DNA of 64,000 nucleotides, from contig CP138355.1 of assembly GCA_033584155.1 (NCBI GenBank), positions 1,689,501 through 1,753,500 of the forward strand. The letters run 5' to 3'. Shown here in pieces: positions 1 through 8,870 of this stretch (within the stretch, counting starts at the first letter, position 1; every line of letters begins with the position of its first letter). This DNA comes from Candidatus Electrothrix scaldis (lineage in GTDB: Bacteria; Desulfobacterota; Desulfobulbia; Desulfobulbales; Desulfobulbaceae). The notes beneath the pieces are model-generated. The model saw only the letters and a list, made by a program, of their open reading frames with translations. It was not told where the DNA came from and ran no database searches. The translations under genes and the position numbers were made by a program.

Positions 1-2
1 CG

Positions 3-2723
3 GTTGGTACGGTGAATATCCGCTTTGTCGATATAAGCGGTTGGAATACTCCTGATGCAAAAAACATCACGGTTTCTGCTGATTCTCCTAAGACGACATC
101 CGGCACCTACACTCAAGATTCCCCCACAACCGGCTCGGTTCAGGTGACTATTAATCCTTCGGAAGCGGTTTCTGCGGGAGCAAAATGGGAGGTCATGATT
201 CCCGGTATCGGCTGGGAAGGGCCTTTCAGCAGTGGTCGCACTGTCACAGGATTACAACCCGGCAATACCACTGTGCGATTTACGGATGTGACCGGCTGGG
301 TCACGCCTGCCGAACAAACGGTAAATATCGTTGCCGGTGACACGGCTACGGCTAGCGGTGAATACAGCCAGCACATTGAAAAACCGGATGTCTGCATCGG
401 TCATGATTACGAACAGCAGACTCCGCTTGCCGGGGTCACGCCGCCGACAGTGGAGATTTCCGGTAATTCCGCAGTCAACGAACAGGCAGAACTCAGCCTG
501 TCTGCAACCTCCACAGTGGACACTGCCAAGGGCGGCAGTCGATTCTATTACTGGTGCGCGGAAAAGGGCCTGCTCCAAGCCGACCCTGCTCATCCTGATT
601 ACAGTCAGGTGAAATTTATTGCGCCCAAGGTTGCCGGAAGCGACGAGGATATTCGCATTTACGCCAAGGTCGGCGACACGTTGGGCTATGTGGGCCGGGA
701 TATCTTTCATGTCAATGTTGCGGAACGCGGTAATTACGATGCAAGCGACCCGGCACCTACTGTCTCTGTCTCCCTGCCGGATATACTCTATGCAGGCCGT
801 CCCTTCCGTATTCTCTATACCATTGCTGATGCCTTGTTCGCTGCCCGTGCCGAGATGTCTGCTCCAGTACGGATGCAGGCAATGGCGGCAGAGATGAGTG
901 AGAGCGCAGCAGCGGTTGAAGAACCGGCATCTGATCTCTACACCGATATGTACATCAGCACGGACGGCGGCGACTTTGTTCAGGTGGTGAAGGGACTGCG
1001 TGGGGAGAGCGGAGCATATACAATTATTCCGCCGAGCGTAACAGAGAATTTTGCGGTCAAGGTGGTGGTCACGGACGGTAACAGCACCGTGGAAAAAATC
1101 ATTGATGCTCCGGCGGTTCAGCCTTGGTACGAAATCTCCGGTTACTGCTCGGACGGCGAAAACGGTGAACCGATTCCCAACTGTCTGGTGCAGGCCGCAG
1201 AGGGAGGCAGGGCCTTGAGCGATTACACCGGCGGTTTTGAACTGACCGGGCTTGCCGAGGGCAGCTTTACAGTCAGTGCAGGCCATGCCGACTATTATTT
1301 TGAACCGCGCAAGGTCAGTCTTGCCTTGAGCAAAGACCACTCCAGTCAGGATGTATCTTTTACCGGCTATCCGCTCACCGATGATGACGACGACGGAATG
1401 CCGGATATCTGGGAAGAGAAATATTTCGGCGACCTGTCACAGGACGGCAACGGTGATTTTGATCAGGACGGGCTTGCTGACCTGGATGAATTTTATCAGG
1501 GCACTGATCCGACCTTGGCGGACAGCGATGCGGACGGTATTCCGGACGGTTGGGAAGTCCTGCACGGTCTTGATCCGCTGACCGATGACAGTGGTGATGA
1601 CCCGGATAATGACGGGTTCAGCAATTATGAGGAGTATGACGCAGGTACTGATCCCAATGATGCGAGTTCGCATCCGGTGGTCTGTCATTTCCGGGTGCCG
1701 GGTGACTACGACACCCTGACCCTGGCCGTTCTGGCAGGGCACGGCAGAGCGGACGGAGCTGCGGTCTGTGTCGGTCCGGGAACCTATGAGGAAAATATTG
1801 AGCTGCTGGACAAGGTCTGGCTGGTGGCCGAATCCAAAGATCCGGCGGAAACAGTTATTCTTGGTAACGGCACAAAGGATGTCATTACCATGAACCATGT
1901 TGATTCCGGCGGCGTGGTCGGGTTCACCATCACAAGCAAGGGCAAAGGTAAGAAAAACAAGACTCAGGCTGACGGCATTGTCTTTAAAGGTGCCTCGCAG
2001 CGGGCCGTGATTGCCCGGAATATTATCACAGGCACGCGGAACGCTGTTGTCCTGCGGGGTAATGTCTCACCGCTGATTATGAACAACACCGTGGTAGGCA
2101 ATCAGAGCGACGGCATTGAGGTCAGCGGTAACTCCCCGGCTCAGGTGCAGAATAATATTGTGGCGGATAACGCCGGGTACGGGATTGTCAGGAACGGTCA
2201 TGCCATTGATGTGATCGCGTATAATGATGCCTTTGGCAACAGCAAGGCGGATTACCGCAAGACCGAGATGGGCGATGGTGGGTTGAATGCTGATCCCCTG
2301 TTTACGGACGGCTACCGGCTGGGTGCGGGTTCGCCCTGTCTTGATGCCGGACGCACGCTGGAAGGTGCTGTCACCGATATAGGGGCCTATGGCGGGAACA
2401 CGGCTGCGCTGGTGTATGGCGGCTATGTGCCCGGTCCGCCGGACAGCGATGAAGACGGGATCAGTGATGATTGGGAGATGCGGTATTTTGCCGACCTCAC
2501 GGCTGCCGATGCGGCCAGCGATCATGACGGTGACGGGTATTCCGATTATGCTGAGTACGTCAACAGCGTGAACGGGGCGGTTGATCCTGACGGGAGCGGT
2601 TTTGATCCTTTGGCGGAGAATGCGGCTGGAGGGGAAGGTTGGGAGTCCGGGGAGCCGGAGCCGTGGAGGATTTTGCCGTTTATTTATGAGTTGTTGTTGA
2701 AGGGTGACAGGGTAGAACAGTAG
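3..2723 (+). CDS. Extracellular repeat and beta-helix protein, 5' truncated by the window edge
   Basis: The frame is open to the window start (a GTG at 12 is only an internal possibility), so the N-terminus is missing. At least two similar beta-sandwich-like repeats are visible at the start; one carries [13 protein letters not shown] and ends in SGEYSQ. A middle domain (about 140-450) follows. Next come Asp-rich calcium-binding repeats like thrombospondin type 3 ([43 protein letters not shown]), then a right-handed parallel beta-helix segment (about 570-780, with [12 protein letters not shown] and [14 protein letters not shown]), then one more Asp-rich repeat ([16 protein letters not shown]). 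This architecture is typical of secreted or surface proteins. The role, adhesion or polysaccharide binding, is inferred. The calls rest on motif appearance only. Confidence 0.8.
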   Translation, partial: VGTVNIRFVDISGWNTPDAKNITVSADSPKTTSGTYTQDSPTTGSVQVTINPSEAVSAGAKWEVMIPGIGWEGPFSSGRTVTGLQPGNTTVRFTDVTGWVTPAEQTVNIVAGDTATASGEYSQHIEKPDVCIGHDYEQQTPLAGVTPPTVEISGNSAVNEQAELSLSATSTVDTAKGGSRFYYWCAEKGLLQADPAHPDYSQVKFIAPKVAGSDEDIRIYAKVGDTLGYVGRDIFHVNVAERGNYDASDPAPTVSVSLPDILYAGRPFRILYTIADALFAARAEMSAPVRMQAMAAEMSESAAAVEEPASDLYTDMYISTDGGDFVQVVKGLRGESGAYTIIPPSVTENFAVKVVVTDGNSTVEKIIDAPAVQPWYEISGYCSDGENGEPIPNCLVQAAEGGRALSDYTGGFELTGLAEGSFTVSAGHADYYFEPRKVSLALSKDHSSQDVSFTGYPLTDDDDDGMPDIWEEKYFGDLSQDGNGDFDQDGLADLDEFYQGTDPTLADSDADGIPDGWEVLHGLDPLTDDSGDDPDNDGFSNYEEYDAGTDPNDASSHPVVCHFRVPGDYDTLTLAVLAGHGRADGAAVCVGPGTYEENIELLDKVWLVAESKDPAETVILGNGTKDVITMNHVDSGGVVGFTITSKGKGKKNKTQADGIVFKGASQRAVIARNIITGTRNAVVLRGNVSPLIMNNTVVGNQSDGIEVSGNSPAQVQNNIVADNAGYGIVRNGHAIDVIAYNDAFGNSKADYRKTEMGDGGLNADPLFTDGYRLGAGSPCLDAGRTLEGAVTDIGAYGGNTAALVYGGYVPGPPDSDEDGISDDWEMRYFADLTAADAASDHDGDGYSDYAEYVNSVNGAVDPDGSGFDPLAENAAGGEGWESGEPEPWRILPFIYELLLKGDRVEQ

Positions 2724-2802
2724 AGTATTGGCCCTATACCCCTTCCGTTACTGGGATCACAAGGTCTATTTCAACAACATTTTTTGCTCAAGGAAAATGA
2801 AA

Positions 2803-4527
2803 ATGTGTCTTCGTTTTATAGTTTTGTCTGTATTCGTTCTGTTGTCTATTTCGGAAAATTCCTATTCGGCAGATTGTGATGAGTTTACTGATGCTGATGA
2901 TTATAAAGGGGCATATGCGAATGATGTTGAGTCGTTGAGAAGCAAAGGGTTAATAAGTGGTTATGATAACTGTTCCTTTCGTTATGAGAATACTTTATCT
3001 CGAAGAGAGATGATGAAACTTGTAGTTCTGGCGATGAAAAACGATGATGAAACTGTTGAAGAGTATAAGTCGAGAATCTCATTAAGCAGCAAGCGTGATG
3101 ATTGTTTTACTGATGTACATGAAGATGAGTTTGCCTCAGATTACATATGTTATGCGAAAGAAATAGGTGTTGTTGACGGTTATAAGGATGGGTCTTTTAG
3201 GGTTAAGGAGAAAATTACATATGATCAGGCATCAAAAATGATATTATTGTCATTATCTGGTGGGAAAAAGTGTTGGAAGAGTTACGGTAGTGATTCTTTA
3301 GTTTATTATGCCGAATACATGAACAGTATTCTCAAAAAAGATACAGATAGTTCAGCACTTGTTAAACGCGATTTTTTTGCTCATATGTTAAATAATGCAA
3401 TAAAAGAAGAGAATAAGAGTTTTATAACGTCATGCTCTGATGATAATGAGTTGCTTGCTAAATATTCGCCTCTTATGTCTTTTTATAAAGATGATAAGAC
3501 TCCTGTGCCTATAGATTCTTTTATTAGTCATTCAATATTATACACAACATACTATACAGAAGAATTATCTCAAAAAAATGGTCTTCCAAAAACAATAATT
3601 GGATATGGAGTTAAGCTGCCAGTATCTTTATCTGTAAGTGTAAAGGTTTTAGGGATAGAGACAAGTTCAAGCAATGTCAAACCATTAGAATCAGAAAGAA
3701 TTGGCGAGAGTAAATCCCCTGATCTTCCGGTGCCAGAGTATGCGGTCTTAGAAAATACATTTTTTCTCGACTTTAGGAACGGAATTCATGGAGGAGTTGA
3801 CTATAAACCTAAAGTTGATCCTCTTGAATTTGAATTCGATAAAAAAATTTCTTTCAGCTCTTATGATGTTACAAGAGATTCTGAAAAAACAATATACGGT
3901 CGCGTGGTTAGAGAGTCGGGGAAAATATATCTTCAGTATTTTTTCTTTTACCTTATGAATGATTGGAACTCATATAACGCACGGGGTGTCGGTTTTCACG
4001 AAGGGGACTGGGAGGGGATAGTAATAGAATTAGATAATGATCAAAGTCCTCTTAGGATGGGTGTATCCATTCATGGGAAATATAAATATAGTGCGACAAG
4101 AAGTTGGGGAAATGTAATAAAAATAAGTAAAAAAGGTGCAGATCCAATCGGTACAAATCCACTTGTATATATCGGGCATGGTGGACATCCTACTTACTTT
4201 GAAAGTGGGGTGTTTCCCCATCCTCTTGGTCTTACAGATGATCATAATGGAACAGGTCGAATACTATATCATAAAGAATCTGAGGTGGATGGAAGTAATT
4301 TTAATTCTGAAGCAGAAAAGACAGCTTATTCAATCGTCAATATCGAAGAAAATGCATCGACTAAATCATGGTTTATATCGGATATATATTGGGGACAAGA
4401 CTATGAAGATATTGAAGGGCTTCAAGGGAAATCTGTGGCTTCACCTGGCTCAATTTATTCCCATGATCCGGAGAGGTGGTCCGACCCTAAGACATGGCTA
4501 GATAAAAATAAGGGGGATGGAAAATAA
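2803..4527 (+). CDS. SLH-domain protein with Vps62-like C-terminal domain
   Basis: The start at ATG 2803 has AGGA eight bases upstream; ATG 2797 and TTG 2728 in the same frame are alternatives. The N-terminus (MCLRFIVLSVFVLLS) is a signal peptide. Two clear S-layer-homology repeats follow (FTDADDYKGAYANDVESL with LISGYDN; CFTDVHEDEFASDYI with VVDGYKDGSFR) and a third degenerate one, suggesting attachment to the cell surface. The C-terminal third contains FHEGDWEGIVIEL, a GVSIHGKY-like stretch and PLVYIGHGGHPTYF. This resembles the HEGDWE/HPxxYxxxGxHxxYF pattern of Vps62/DUF946 proteins. The gene is AT-richer than its upstream neighbour, a possible sign of transfer. SLH is confident; Vps62 is by motif memory. 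Confidence 0.75.
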   Translation: MCLRFIVLSVFVLLSISENSYSADCDEFTDADDYKGAYANDVESLRSKGLISGYDNCSFRYENTLSRREMMKLVVLAMKNDDETVEEYKSRISLSSKRDDCFTDVHEDEFASDYICYAKEIGVVDGYKDGSFRVKEKITYDQASKMILLSLSGGKKCWKSYGSDSLVYYAEYMNSILKKDTDSSALVKRDFFAHMLNNAIKEENKSFITSCSDDNELLAKYSPLMSFYKDDKTPVPIDSFISHSILYTTYYTEELSQKNGLPKTIIGYGVKLPVSLSVSVKVLGIETSSSNVKPLESERIGESKSPDLPVPEYAVLENTFFLDFRNGIHGGVDYKPKVDPLEFEFDKKISFSSYDVTRDSEKTIYGRVVRESGKIYLQYFFFYLMNDWNSYNARGVGFHEGDWEGIVIELDNDQSPLRMGVSIHGKYKYSATRSWGNVIKISKKGADPIGTNPLVYIGHGGHPTYFESGVFPHPLGLTDDHNGTGRILYHKESEVDGSNFNSEAEKTAYSIVNIEENASTKSWFISDIYWGQDYEDIEGLQGKSVASPGSIYSHDPERWSDPKTWLDKNKGDGK

Positions 4528-4604
4528 TAATCAGATAATGCAAAATTAATTGAGTTTGTTTGCTGAAGTTACAGGCAGGTAGGGGCCCCATGCATCGCTT
4601 CTTC

Positions 4605-4766
4605 TGATGTCGAGTTGTTTTTTTCGCCATCATTTCATGCTCAAACCCTACTCAGAACCCCCCGCCCGCCAAACCACAACTTGGCGGCGCGGGAAAAACA
4701 TCCCCCTCTCGTCAACTCCCACTCCCTCCCCGCAAACACCCTTGCATCATGCCGATAGATATGGCA
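4605..4766 (+). repeat. Dispersed intergenic repeat, copy 1
   Basis: About 160 bp. It begins TGATGTCGAGTTG and contains a GC-rich inverted pair around CCGCCAAA/TTGGCGGC. It ends in the conserved tail GCAAACACCC-TTGCATCATGC-CGATAGATATGGCA. The same arrangement recurs at 5216-5385, and the tail alone at 6021-6076, each time in the gap after a small gene. Confidence 0.8.
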
Positions 4767-4884
4767 TTCTGATATAAAAGACGGATAGAAATGCCGAGCG
4801 GTGCCAGCTTCTGAAGGTTCCAGGGAGTATTCGGCGGAGCCGGAGCACAGGCTGTGTACATTTTTTTTGATGAGGAGGATAGCG

Positions 4885-5202
4885 ATGCAGGCAACGCTGG
4901 AAAAGATCAGACGGCTGGAGACATATATCGCTGCTGACAGTACAGCTGCCGATGCAGTGCTGGACAGCAGCCTGAGCAAACTGTTGGCACGGGAGCAGGT
5001 TCGGATGCAACGGCTGGCGAATCGTCTGCGGCAGGAGCTTCAGCAGTTTGAAACTGCCTACAAGCTGTTGTCTGAAGAGTTTTATACACGCTACTGCCGG
5101 GGCGACATGGGCGACGAGATGGATTTCATGGAATGGGCCGCAACAGTTGAAATGCTTGCCGACGCGGAAAAACGCCTGTCTCTGCTGAACGCAACTTCAT
5201 GA
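4885..5202 (+). CDS. Small coiled-coil protein, function unknown
   Basis: 105 residues. ATG 4885 has a near-perfect AGGAGG six bases upstream; the frame is open further upstream but without a better start. The protein is highly charged and helical (LEKIRRLETYIAADS, LANRLRQELQQFETAYKLL), probably one or two long coiled-coil helices, with no signal peptide or membrane segment. It lies between two copies of the same intergenic repeat. It is not recognised as a known family. Regulation or scaffolding roles are possible but nothing in the sequence decides. Confidence 0.65.
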   Translation: MQATLEKIRRLETYIAADSTAADAVLDSSLSKLLAREQVRMQRLANRLRQELQQFETAYKLLSEEFYTRYCRGDMGDEMDFMEWAATVEMLADAEKRLSLLNATS

Positions 5203-5215
5203 ATCCGCTGATTGC

Positions 5216-5385
5216 TGATGTCGGGCTGTTTTTTTCACTCCATCATTTCATTCCGCTCTTAAACTCTCCTCAGAACACCCCGCCGCCAAAGCAAAACTTG
5301 GCGGCGAACGAAAAACACATCCCCCTTCCCGCCAAACTCCCCACCCACCCGCAAACCCCCTTGCATCATGCCGATAGATATGGCA
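5216..5385 (+). repeat. Dispersed intergenic repeat, copy 2
   Basis: Full-length relative of the 4605-4766 repeat. It has the same T-rich start (TGATGTCGGGCTG), a clear hairpin with arms CGCCGCCAA and TTGGCGGCG, a C-rich middle and the tail TTGCATCATGCCGATAGATA. It lies directly after the small coiled-coil gene and before the dinJ/yafQ-type pair. The hairpin could act as a terminator. Confidence 0.8.
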
Positions 5386-5403
5386 ACACGAAACAGCTGG
5401 GCT

Positions 5404-5431
5404 TGCTTTTTTTCATCAGGAATCTTATAAT
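5404..5431 (+). promoter_or_regulatory. Likely sigma70 promoter of the DinJ/YafQ-type pair
   Basis: TTGCTT at 5404-5409 and a perfect TATAAT at 5426-5431 are separated by 16 bases, about 45 bp ahead of the antitoxin start. Confidence 0.55.
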
Positions 5432-5476
5432 GAAACAAAGTAAATTCCGTAATTTTTGAACAGAGGGAACGCAGTT

Positions 5477-5737
5477 ATGAACACAGCCAGAGTACAAGCT
5501 CAAATTGATAAACCTCTTAAAGAGCAGGGAGAGCAGATTCTCAAAGAACTCGGTGTCTCTACTGCTGAACTTATCCGTATGACCTTCAGGCAGCTCGTGC
5601 AAAAACAAGGCATCCCTTTTGAAAATATTCCTAATGCTGAAACGTTACAATCATTTAAAGAAGCCGAAAATCCTTCGCAGGTGACCAGATACAGCAATGC
5701 AAGAGATGCGATCGCTGATATGTGGGATGAATCCTGA
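5477..5737 (+). CDS. RelB/DinJ family antitoxin
   Basis: 86 residues from ATG 5477, with AGAGGGA eight bases upstream. The N-terminal half is the ribbon-helix-helix pattern of RelB/DinJ antitoxins (ARVQAQIDKPLKEQGEQIL, then ELGVSTAELIRMTFRQLV). The C-terminus is charged, as expected for the segment wrapping the toxin. In this family the antitoxin neutralises the YafQ-type mRNA interferase and represses its own promoter. The toxin gene starts two bases after this stop codon, so the two are translated together. Confidence 0.9.
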   Translation: MNTARVQAQIDKPLKEQGEQILKELGVSTAELIRMTFRQLVQKQGIPFENIPNAETLQSFKEAENPSQVTRYSNARDAIADMWDES

Positions 5738-5739
5738 TC

Positions 5740-6009
5740 ATGCGGCAGCCTGTTTTCACCAACAAATTCAAAAAGGATCTGAAACGGCAGAAAAAGAGGG
5801 GAAAAAAACCGGACAGTCTGGAGTCTGTCATAGATGCAATCTGCCGTACAGGAGAAGCTCCTATACGTTGCCGACAGCATAAGTTGAGCGGAAACTGGAG
5901 CAATTATCTTGAATGCCACATTGAACCGGATTGGCTGTTAATTTATACTGTTGAAGAAGAAACTGCCACTTTCTATCGAACAGGAACACATTCAGATTTA
6001 TTTGCTTGA
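5740..6009 (+). CDS. YafQ-type mRNA interferase toxin
   Basis: 89 residues, typical RelE/YafQ length. Visible YafQ signatures are the basic N-terminus (FKKDLKRQKKRGKK), HKLSGNWSNYLECHIEPDW and the C-terminal RTGTHSDLF. The histidines and the Asp-Trp pair that line the active site in YafQ (HKLxG, ECHIEPDW, GTHSDLF) are all present, so the enzyme should be active. YafQ cleaves mRNA at the ribosome. It pairs with the antitoxin just upstream. Confidence 0.92.
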   Translation: MRQPVFTNKFKKDLKRQKKRGKKPDSLESVIDAICRTGEAPIRCRQHKLSGNWSNYLECHIEPDWLLIYTVEEETATFYRTGTHSDLFA

Positions 6010-6020
6010 CTGTTCGGCAG

Positions 6021-6076
6021 CCTTCCCTCCCCTCTCCCCCCGCAAACACCCTTGCATCATGCCGATAGATATGGCA
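6021..6076 (+). repeat. Dispersed intergenic repeat, copy 3 (3' part only)
   Basis: C-rich stretch followed by the conserved tail ending in GCCGATAGATATGGCA, matching the ends of the repeats at 4605-4766 and 5216-5385. The 5' half of the repeat is absent. It lies immediately after the toxin gene. Confidence 0.75.
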
Positions 6077-6080
6077 GCAT

Positions 6081-6176
6081 AAAGAAAAGTACCGCTTTGC
6101 GGCCTATCACTTCAGCGGCGCGAAGCAGTGGGGTACGGGCCTGACTGATATTATTCTGGCCTCGGGCGATTTTTGA
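6081..6176 (+). pseudogene. Short orphan coding remnant
   Basis: A 31-codon open stretch without its own start reads smoothly (KEKYRFAAYHFSGA, then KQWGTGLTDIILASGDF) and ends in TGA. It directly abuts the end of repeat copy 3. It looks like the 3' end of a lost gene rather than random sequence, but the family is not recognised. The rest of 6177-6303 holds nothing identifiable. Confidence 0.35.
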
Positions 6177-6303
6177 ATCGACCGCAGTGAAGCTTTGCAC
6201 TATGACAAGTAAAGTGTTTCAGAAAGTACGCCGCAAGCAGTGAGGTGTTATCCCAGAGCTTCGTAATAAAATTAAACTCTTCCTCTCTTTTGCCCAATAA
6301 CAC

Positions 6304-6331
6304 TTGACATGCGCCGGGCAGGTATTATTCT
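6304..6331 (+). promoter_or_regulatory. Likely promoter of the lemA operon
   Basis: TTGACA at 6304-6309 and TATTCT at 6326-6331 with 16 bases between, about 70 bp before the lemA start codon. Confidence 0.5.
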
Positions 6332-6399
6332 TCCCTCTAACTGTATTTTTCTATACACCTTTTTGTATATCACCTGTGTCCTATCGGGAGGATTGTTCC

Positions 6400-6984
6400 A
6401 TGCGCCATTTTGTTCTTTTCCTGGCTCTTGCCTTGATTGTGCCCGCCTTAACCGGCTGCGGCTATAATACCATTCAAGAAAATGACGAGGCGGTCATCGC
6501 GGCCTGGGGTGACGTTGAGGCTGCCTATCAGCGCCGGGCCGATCTGATTCCTAATCTGGTGGAAACAGTGAAGGCTTATGCTGCCCATGAGAAAGATACC
6601 CTGACTGCGGTAACCGAGGCTCGATCCAAGGTTGGTCAGTTAAATATGGGCAGTGACACCTTGAATAACCCCGAGGCGATGGCCAATTTTCAGGCGGCTC
6701 AGGGCAGTATGAGTTCAGCACTTTCCAAGCTCATGGTGGTGGTGGAAAAATATCCCGACCTCAAGGCCAACCAAAACTTTCGCGATCTCCAGCACCAGTT
6801 GGAGGGTACTGAAAATCGTATCAACGTGGCTCGGGTTCGCTATAACAAGGCAGTACAGATTTTCAATACCTCTATCCGCACCTTTCCCAACAATCTGACC
6901 AATAATTTTCTCTTGAATCTGCCCAGACGGGAGCCGTTCAAGGCCGAAGAAGGGGCGCAACATGCACCAAAGGTAAAATTCTAA
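6400..6984 (+). CDS. lemA: LemA family lipoprotein
   Basis: 194 residues from ATG 6400, preceded by GGGAGGA; the frame is open to 6304 but that part lacks a start with a ribosome site. A lipoprotein signal peptide ends in LTGC, so the mature protein is lipidated at Cys20. The body is the LemA helical fold: NDEAVIAAWGDVEAAYQRRADLI, PNLVETVKAYAAHEKDTL, and a C-terminal NxxVARVRYNKAVQIFN region. LemA proteins are membrane-associated helical bundles of unclear biochemical role. They are usually encoded next to TPM-domain genes, as here. It is probably the first gene of a three-gene operon (gap 21 bp to the next). Confidence 0.93.
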   Translation: MRHFVLFLALALIVPALTGCGYNTIQENDEAVIAAWGDVEAAYQRRADLIPNLVETVKAYAAHEKDTLTAVTEARSKVGQLNMGSDTLNNPEAMANFQAAQGSMSSALSKLMVVVEKYPDLKANQNFRDLQHQLEGTENRINVARVRYNKAVQIFNTSIRTFPNNLTNNFLLNLPRREPFKAEEGAQHAPKVKF

Positions 6985-7005
6985 CCCTGTCTGACGGAGG
7001 TTATT

Positions 7006-7923
7006 TTGCAACTGTTCAGCACTCCGCGTTGTGCCCCGGTCCCCCGGCTTTCACCATCATCAGGGTCGGCAATGCAGGCCGGGGGGATCTCGCTTCTGGC
7101 TCTGCTCCTCATCACCCTGACTGTTCTCCCTGTCTCGGCCCGGACGATCCCGGCATTTAAGGGCTATGTCAACGACTATGCCGATATGATCAGCGGGCCT
7201 GTCGAGGCGAAGCTGGAGCAAACCCTGAAATCCTTTGAACACAGCGATTCAACCCAGGTAGCGGTGCTTACTGTCGATTCTCTGGAAGGCGACCCTTTGG
7301 AAGATTTCAGTATCCGGGTGGCGGAAAAATGGGGCGTCGGCCAGAAGGGTAAAGATAACGGCGTGCTGCTGCTGGTGGCTAAAAAAGAGCGTCGGGCACG
7401 GCTGGAAGTCGGTTATGGTCTGGAAGGGGTGCTGACTGACCTGCTTGCCGGGAGAATTATTGATGATGTCATCACCCCTCGTTTTAAGTCCGGTCAATTT
7501 GACCAGGGATTTGAGGCCGGGGTGAAGGCTGTGATACAAGCGACCCGAGGTGAATTCAAGGCTAATCCAAGCTCATCTCGACGTGGCGGTCGGCGTGAAG
7601 AATCGCCGCTGATCTCATATCTTTTCTTTGGCGGTTTTTTCATTTCCTTGCTGGGTAAGGCCTCCCGCAAGTGGGGGATGCTTGCCGGGGCAATTATTCT
7701 GCCTGTTATATTTTTGCTGGCCTCATCCCCGGGCTGGCTGATGCTGCTTGTATTGATCCCCATTGGGGCCCTTGCCGGTCTGGTGCTGTCGTTTATTGAC
7801 TTTTTTTCCGGTGGCAGCGGGAGCAGCGGAGGAAGCAGTAGTAGCAGTGGCGGTGGATTTGGAGGTTTCAGCGGCGGCGGTGGCGGCAGTTTTGGTGGCG
7901 GCGGTGCTTCAGGAGGTTGGTAA
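7006..7923 (+). CDS. TPM-domain membrane protein (YgcG-like) with Gly/Ser-rich tail
   Basis: TTG 7006 is a plausible start with GGAGG five bases upstream. A signal or anchor segment (SLLALLLITLTVLPVSA) precedes the TPM domain (about 45-175), with VNDYADMIS, VAEKWGVGQKGKDNGVLLLV and RARLEVGYGLEGVLTD characteristic. Then come two hydrophobic segments (IILPVIFLLASSPGWLMLLV) and a Gly/Ser-rich C-terminus (FGGFSGGGGGSFGGG). This is the usual order for bacterial YgcG-type proteins. TPM proteins have been linked to phosphatase or chaperone-like roles in the envelope; the exact function here is unknown. Confidence 0.9.
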   Translation: MQLFSTPRCAPVPRLSPSSGSAMQAGGISLLALLLITLTVLPVSARTIPAFKGYVNDYADMISGPVEAKLEQTLKSFEHSDSTQVAVLTVDSLEGDPLEDFSIRVAEKWGVGQKGKDNGVLLLVAKKERRARLEVGYGLEGVLTDLLAGRIIDDVITPRFKSGQFDQGFEAGVKAVIQATRGEFKANPSSSRRGGRREESPLISYLFFGGFFISLLGKASRKWGMLAGAIILPVIFLLASSPGWLMLLVLIPIGALAGLVLSFIDFFSGGSGSSGGSSSSSGGGFGGFSGGGGGSFGGGGASGGW

Positions 7924-7926
7924 GAT

Positions 7927-8556
7927 ATGAAATCGGAAACATTTTTTTCAGCAGCAGAGAATGCGGAAATAACCCAAACCATTCAGGAGGTGGAATTGCA
8001 AACCTCTGGCGAGGTGGCGGTGATGGTGGTTGAGCAAAGCGACTCTTACCCGGAGAGCCGAATCCTGGCCGGGGTGCTTATAGGTTCCTTACTGGCCCTT
8101 GGTATAACAGATCTTTTGCTGGATGATTCGCTGTGGGGCTTCCTGCCGCTGGCTGCGACTTTTTCCTTGCTGATCGCTTGGTTGACAGGCTATTTTCCCT
8201 TGATAAAAAGGTTTTTTGTCCCCGCTGCCAGGCTCGAAGAGATGGTTCGGGAGCAGGCTGTGCAGGAATTTTTTAAGCAAGGACTGTATAAGACCAGAGA
8301 TGCGACTGGGGTGTTGTTTTTTATCTCCCTGTTTGAACGCCGGGTTTGGGTTCTTGCCGATCAAGGCATCAACGAAAAAATCTCGTCGGAAAGCCTGCAA
8401 GCCTATGCTGCCGACATCGCCAGCGGGATTAAGGAGGGGCGAGCCGCCGAGGCACTCTGCCTGCAAATCCGTAGCGTAGGTAAGGTGTTGGCAGAACATT
8501 TTCCGGTACGCGACGATGACATCAATGAGTTGTCTGACCAAGTGATGTATGACTGA
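7927..8556 (+). CDS. Second TPM-domain protein
   Basis: 209 residues starting three bases after the previous stop. It has the shorter TPM form: TSGEVAVMVVEQSDSYPES near the start, then two transmembrane segments (ILAGVLIGSLLALGIT, FLPLAATFSLLIAWLTGYF). The second half of the domain has TRDATGVLFFISLFERRVW and VLADQGINEKI. It probably works with the preceding LemA and TPM proteins in the cell envelope; LemA-TPM-TPM triplets are a recurrent operon. Confidence 0.85.
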   Translation: MKSETFFSAAENAEITQTIQEVELQTSGEVAVMVVEQSDSYPESRILAGVLIGSLLALGITDLLLDDSLWGFLPLAATFSLLIAWLTGYFPLIKRFFVPAARLEEMVREQAVQEFFKQGLYKTRDATGVLFFISLFERRVWVLADQGINEKISSESLQAYAADIASGIKEGRAAEALCLQIRSVGKVLAEHFPVRDDDINELSDQVMYD

Positions 8557-8587
8557 TAACTTTTTTTCCTCTTGTATTTTCTTGTTG

Positions 8588-8827
8588 AACTCCCCATTCG
8601 CTCATTTCAAAACGCAGTTCGGAGAATTTCACCAAACCTGACTAAAAAATCCTGATTTCGATGTCAGAGACGGTGAAATTCGTTTTATGTGACAACAAAT
8701 TTCTCGCCCTTCAACATGTGGAGCGAAAAACTATCTGAAATTGATTTTGCGCAAAAAAACGACTCACGCAATTACAGAGAGTTAAAAATTCCTCAAACTG
8801 CAAAAAAAATAAGCGAATGGGGAGGTT
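8588..8827. mobile_element. MITE-like element with terminal inverted repeats
   Basis: About 240 bp bounded by inverted ends: AACTCCCCATTCGCTCATTT on the left and AAAATAAGCGAATGGGGAGG followed by TT on the right (one indel and one mismatch). Inside is a second inverted pair, AATTTCACC (about 8625-8633) and GGTGAAATT (8672-8680). There is no coding potential. It fills the gap between two convergent genes and could also end transcription of either. A target duplication was not clear by eye. Confidence 0.5.
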
Positions 8828-8870
8828 GAAAAGAGGGAAAAGGTCAATTGCGGTATCCGGGAAATAGCTG

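Noticed and set aside
252-1340. Long minus-strand open frame opposite the surface protein
   Set aside because: Shadow of the plus-strand gene: composition is biased, no ribosome site, no recognisable domain.
4560-6080. CRISPR array
   Set aside because: Three long repeats with genes between them, no short regular spacers and no cas genes.
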